From Agromyces aurantiacus (GTDB lineage: Bacteria; Actinomycetota; Actinomycetes; Actinomycetales; Microbacteriaceae), in the NCBI RefSeq assembly GCF_016907355.1, contig NZ_JAFBBW010000001.1:496001-560000 (forward strand): a stretch of DNA of 64,000 bases, written 5' to 3'. Shown piece by piece: positions 60,993-64,000 of the stretch. The notes beneath the pieces were generated by a model. The model saw only the letters and a list, made by a program, of their open reading frames with translations, had not been told where the DNA came from and searched no databases. Made by a program: the position numbers and the translations under genes. Position 1 is the first letter of the stretch. Each line of letters opens with the position of its first letter.

Positions 60993-61988
60993 GTGACTTC
61001 CGCACCCGCCCCCCGCGTGCGGCCGCGCCGCCTGCGTGAGACGCCGGCCCTGCGCCGCCTCGTGTCCGAGACCCACCTCGACCCCGCCGAGCTCGTGCTG
61101 CCGATCTTCGTGCGCGAGGGCGTGTCCGAGCCGATGCCGATCGCCTCGATGCCGGGCGTCGTGCAGCACTCGCTCGACTCCGTCAAGCAGGCGGTGACGG
61201 ATGCCGCGGCCGCGGGCGTCGGCGGCGTGATGCTCTTCGGCGTGCCCGAGACCCGCGACGCAACCGGTTCGTGCGGTGTCGACCCCGACGGCATCCTGAA
61301 CATCGCGACCCGCGTCGTGGCCGACGAGGTCGGCGACGCGCTCGTCGTGCAGACCGACCTGTGCCTCGACGAGTTCACCGACCACGGGCACTGCGGCGTG
61401 CTCGACGCCCTCGGCCGCGTCGACAACGACGCGACGCTCGAGCGGTACCGCGAGATGGCGCTCGTGCAGGCGGCATCCGGATCGCAGCTGCTGGGCCTGT
61501 CGGGCATGATGGACGGCCAGGTCGCGGCGGTGCGCGACGCGCTCGACGGCGCTGGCTTCACGCACACCGCGATCCTCGCCTACTCGGCGAAGTACGCGTC
61601 GGCGTTCTACGGCCCGTTCCGCGACGCGGTCGAGTCGACGCTCGAGGGCGACCGCCGCACCTACCAGCTCGACCCCGGCAACCGCCGCGAGGGCCTGCGC
61701 GAGGCGATGATCGACATCGACGAGGGCGCCGACGTCGTCATGGTCAAGCCCGCGGGCTCGTACCTCGACGTGCTGGCGGATGTCGCCGCCGCGAGCGAGG
61801 TCCCTGTCTGGGCGTACCAGGTCTCGGGCGAGTACTCGATGATCGAGGCCGCCGCCATGCACGGCTGGATCGATCGCCGTCGCGCCGTGATCGAGTCCGT
61901 GCGCGGCATCCGCCGTGCCGGCGCCGACGCCGTGCTGACCTACTGGGCGACCGAGCTCGCCGGATGGATCCGGGAGGGGATCGACTGA
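60993..61988 (+). CDS. hemB: Delta-aminolevulinic acid dehydratase (porphobilinogen synthase)
   Basis: 331 residues. Condenses two 5-aminolevulinates. Motifs: [58 protein letters not shown], the first lysine in [20 protein letters not shown] and the Schiff-base lysine in [14 protein letters not shown]. The region [14 protein letters not shown] carries Asp in place of some zinc cysteines, as in Mg/K-dependent or mixed enzymes. The stop overlaps hemL by one base (TGATG). Confidence 0.96.
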   Translation: MTSAPAPRVRPRRLRETPALRRLVSETHLDPAELVLPIFVREGVSEPMPIASMPGVVQHSLDSVKQAVTDAAAAGVGGVMLFGVPETRDATGSCGVDPDGILNIATRVVADEVGDALVVQTDLCLDEFTDHGHCGVLDALGRVDNDATLERYREMALVQAASGSQLLGLSGMMDGQVAAVRDALDGAGFTHTAILAYSAKYASAFYGPFRDAVESTLEGDRRTYQLDPGNRREGLREAMIDIDEGADVVMVKPAGSYLDVLADVAAASEVPVWAYQVSGEYSMIEAAAMHGWIDRRRAVIESVRGIRRAGADAVLTYWATELAGWIREGID

Positions 61989-63418
61989 TGACCACCGCCA
62001 CGACCACCAACGCCGACCTGTTCGCCCGCGCGCAGGCCGCGATCCCGGGCGGGGTGAACTCGCCCGTGCGCGCGTTCCGCTCGGTGGGCGGCACGCCGCG
62101 CTTCCTCGTGTCGGCGCGCGGCCCGTACGTGACCGACGCCGAGGGCCGCGAGTACGTCGACCTCGTCGCCGGATGGGGGCCCGCGATCCTCGGCCATGCG
62201 CACCCCGAGGTGATCGCGGCCGTGCAGGATGCCGCGGCGCGCGGCCTGTCGTTCGGCGCGTCGACGCCCGTCGAGACCGAGCTCGCCGAGCTCATCGAGC
62301 AGCGCGTCGCGCCGGTCGAGAAGCTGCGACTCGTGTCGACCGGCACCGAGGCGACCATGAGCGCCATCCGCCTCGCCCGCGGCTTCACCGGGCGCGACCT
62401 GCTCGTGAAGTTCGCCGGCCACTACCACGGCCACTCCGACGGCCTGCTCGCCGAGGCCGGGTCGGGCCTCGCGACCTTCGCGCTGCCGGGCTCGGCCGGC
62501 GTGCCCGCCGCGGTCGCCGCGCTCACGCTCGTCGTGCCGTACAACGACCTCGATGCGCTACGCGCGGTGTTCGCCGAGCACGGCGACCGCATCGCCGCCG
62601 TGATCACCGAGGCGGCCGCGGCGAACATGGGCGTCGTCCCGCCGCTGCCCGGCTTCAACCGCGCGCTCGTCGAGCTCGCGCACGCGCACGGCGCGCTCGT
62701 CATCAGCGACGAGGTGCTCACGGGCTTCCGCGTCTCGAAGGCCGGATGGTGGGGCCTCGAGTCCGCCGCCGGCGCCGACGCGCGCGCCACGTCGGCGCCC
62801 TCTGCGCCGGGTGAATGGGCGCACAGCACGCCGAACGGGCGCAGCGACGCGGGTGGCGAGCACGTCGACACGGCGTACACGCCCGACCTGGTCACCTTCG
62901 GCAAGGTCGTCGGCGGCGGCATGCCCGTCGCCGCGCTCGGCGGACGCGCCGAGATCATGGAGCGGCTGGCGCCCCTCGGCCCCGTCTACCAGGCGGGAAC
63001 GCTCTCGGGGAACCCGGTCGCGGTGACCGCGGGCGTGACGACGCTGCGCCTCGCCGACGACGCCGTGTACGCCAGGCTCGACGAGGTCTCGGAGACGATC
63101 TCGCAGGCGGTCTCGTCCGCGCTCTCGGCCGAGGGCGTGCCGCACGCCGTGCAGTACGCCGGCAACCTGTTCAGCTTCCTCTTCGGCGAGTCGGTCTCGA
63201 GCGGTGCGCGCGACTACGCGGGCGTGCTCGCGCAGGAGTCGTGGCGCTACGCGCCGTTCTTCCACGCGATGCTCGACGCGGGCGTCTCCCTGCCGCCGAG
63301 CGTGTTCGAGGCGTGGTTCGTGACGGCCGCCCACGACGACGAGGCGGTCTCGCGGATCCTCGGCGCGCTGCCGGCCGCAGCGCGCGCCGCGGCATCCGCC
63401 CGCCCGCCCGCCGCCTGA
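61988..63418 (+). CDS. hemL: Glutamate-1-semialdehyde 2,1-aminomutase
   Basis: 476 residues, ~35 longer than usual. PLP enzyme that makes 5-aminolevulinate. Motifs: [78 protein letters not shown] and the PLP lysine in [18 protein letters not shown] (residue 306). Between the last two, residues ~260-295 form a low-complexity insertion (Ala, Ser, Gly, Pro) in a loop that is normally short. Coupled to hemB. Confidence 0.95.
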   Translation: MTTATTTNADLFARAQAAIPGGVNSPVRAFRSVGGTPRFLVSARGPYVTDAEGREYVDLVAGWGPAILGHAHPEVIAAVQDAAARGLSFGASTPVETELAELIEQRVAPVEKLRLVSTGTEATMSAIRLARGFTGRDLLVKFAGHYHGHSDGLLAEAGSGLATFALPGSAGVPAAVAALTLVVPYNDLDALRAVFAEHGDRIAAVITEAAAANMGVVPPLPGFNRALVELAHAHGALVISDEVLTGFRVSKAGWWGLESAAGADARATSAPSAPGEWAHSTPNGRSDAGGEHVDTAYTPDLVTFGKVVGGGMPVAALGGRAEIMERLAPLGPVYQAGTLSGNPVAVTAGVTTLRLADDAVYARLDEVSETISQAVSSALSAEGVPHAVQYAGNLFSFLFGESVSSGARDYAGVLAQESWRYAPFFHAMLDAGVSLPPSVFEAWFVTAAHDDEAVSRILGALPAAARAAASARPPAA

Positions 63419-63495
63419 CGCGTCGCCGGCCGCGCGCACGCGCCATCCGCACCGCGCCACCCCGCGGCACCCTGCGGCGCGACACACCCGCGCCA

Positions 63496-63505
63496 CCCCC
63501 CCCCC
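63496..63505. repeat. C10 homopolymer tract
   Basis: Ten consecutive cytosines in the 295-base gap after hemL, a slippage-prone site. The gap otherwise holds the 77-bp element listed next and no gene. Confidence 0.9.
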
Positions 63506-63522
63506 GCGCCGCCCCTGCACGA

Positions 63523-63599
63523 CGCAGGCGCAGAGTCGGCGCGTCGCGCAACCGGGCGGCGCGTCGCGCCCCGACACGCACTCCGCTCCTGCGTTGCGC
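63523..63599. repeat. Dispersed 77-bp intergenic element, copy B
   Basis: Same length and same ends as the copy at 25638-25714 (CGCAGGCGCA ... CCTGCGTTGCGC), with the shared core CGGCGCGTCGCG. The two differ in the middle with small compensating shifts. Confidence 0.55.
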
Positions 63600-63713
63600 G
63601 CCCGAGGGGCGGCCCGACGAGCCGCGCATCGGAGGTTCCGGCAACGGAACCGATCCCGCCTTTGTGGAGCGTCGACGACGCGGGCCGCGAGCACGTCGGG
63701 CAGGATGGGACCT

Positions 63714-64000
63714 ATGGCCACCCTCCGCGTGCACAACGATCGGCTCGAGGTCCACCTCACGCCGGTCGAGAAGTCGCTCGCGTTCCGCAGCGCCGACGTG
63801 ATCGTGCAGCGCGACGACATCCGCTCGGCCATCATCACCGACGACCCGTGGATCTGGCTGCGAGGCATCCGCCGCCGGGGCACTGAGGTGCCGCTGGTCG
63901 CCGCGGTCGGCGTCTGGAAGACCCACGGCGGCAGCGACTTCGTGCTCGTCAAGGGCAAGCGACAGGCGGTCGTGCTCGAGCTCTCGGGCGGCGAGTTCGC
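63714..64000 (+). CDS. Hypothetical protein, truncated by window end
   Basis: 95 codons are visible and the frame stays open to the edge. It begins MATLRVHNDRLEVHLTPVEK and continues with SADVIVQRDDIRSAIITDDP and VLVKGKRQAVVLELSGGEF. The beta-rich pattern with WIWLRGIRRRG resembles small actinobacterial proteins that sense or bind ligands with a PH-like fold, but I cannot name the family. CAGGAT seven bases before the ATG could be a weak leaderless -10 box. Confidence 0.6.
   Translation, partial: MATLRVHNDRLEVHLTPVEKSLAFRSADVIVQRDDIRSAIITDDPWIWLRGIRRRGTEVPLVAAVGVWKTHGGSDFVLVKGKRQAVVLELSGGEF

Overview
The window is chromosomal DNA from a very high-GC actinobacterium, most likely a member of the Microbacteriaceae (Agromyces/Microbacterium-like; this is an inference from gene content and base composition). 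Pointers are the coproporphyrin-dependent heme genes (hemE-hemG ... hemQ-hemH-hemC-hemD-hemB-hemL, with hemA divergent), a NucS mismatch endonuclease, an Actinobacterial Holin-X/DUF3618/YtxH-like membrane trio, very strong G/C-ending codon preference, and frequent leaderless promoters of the form TAnnnT-N6-8-RTG. No rRNA, tRNA, CRISPR array, transposase or prophage was seen.

Layout. 1-4 kb: the 3' end of a LuxR regulator, a CBS-domain relic, and a secreted M64 metallopeptidase with a secreted partner. 4-20 kb: glutathione peroxidase, an EmrB/QacA exporter with a divergent MarR gene, PepA aminopeptidase with a second exporter, an SLC13/TrkA-C permease, a VTT protein, a DUF998 membrane protein four bases behind a large DUF4062-STAND NTPase, a sigma/anti-sigma-like fusion protein, a PfkB kinase and a TetR regulator. 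20-25.6 kb: secreted M6 protease, HAD phosphatase, NucS. 25.7-31.3 kb: a LacI regulator and a YbjJ-type MFS permease that share a 14-bp palindromic operator, flanking the threonine-degrading tdh-kbl pair and an SRPBCC protein. 31.5-46 kb: M20 amidohydrolase, DUF2807 lipoprotein, MATE exporter with YccF, TrkH/TrkA potassium uptake, M13 peptidase, a beta-lactamase-fold protein, a Tat-exported multicopper oxidase, a two-domain alpha/beta hydrolase and an FMN-dependent 2-hydroxy acid oxidase. 46-49.9 kb: NUDIX, polysaccharide deacetylase, glycyl-tRNA synthetase, GNAT. 49.9-63.4 kb: heme synthesis from glutamyl-tRNA to coproheme and heme, interrupted by the membrane trio and a GntR regulator. The last gene runs off the right edge.

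The heme genes form the clearest pathway. HemA and HemL make 5-aminolevulinate, HemB/C/D/E take it to coproporphyrinogen III, HemG (CgoX) oxidises it, HemH (CpfC) inserts iron, and HemQ decarboxylates coproheme to heme. Most of these genes overlap by 1-4 bases, which implies translational coupling. The less ordinary signals are regulatory or structural: the shared LacI-type operator, at least a dozen leaderless starts, several families of intergenic inverted repeats (two of them present twice), an over-used GGATGCC/GGCATCC word, and multidomain fusions (DUF4062-STAND, sigma/anti-sigma, double hydrolase).
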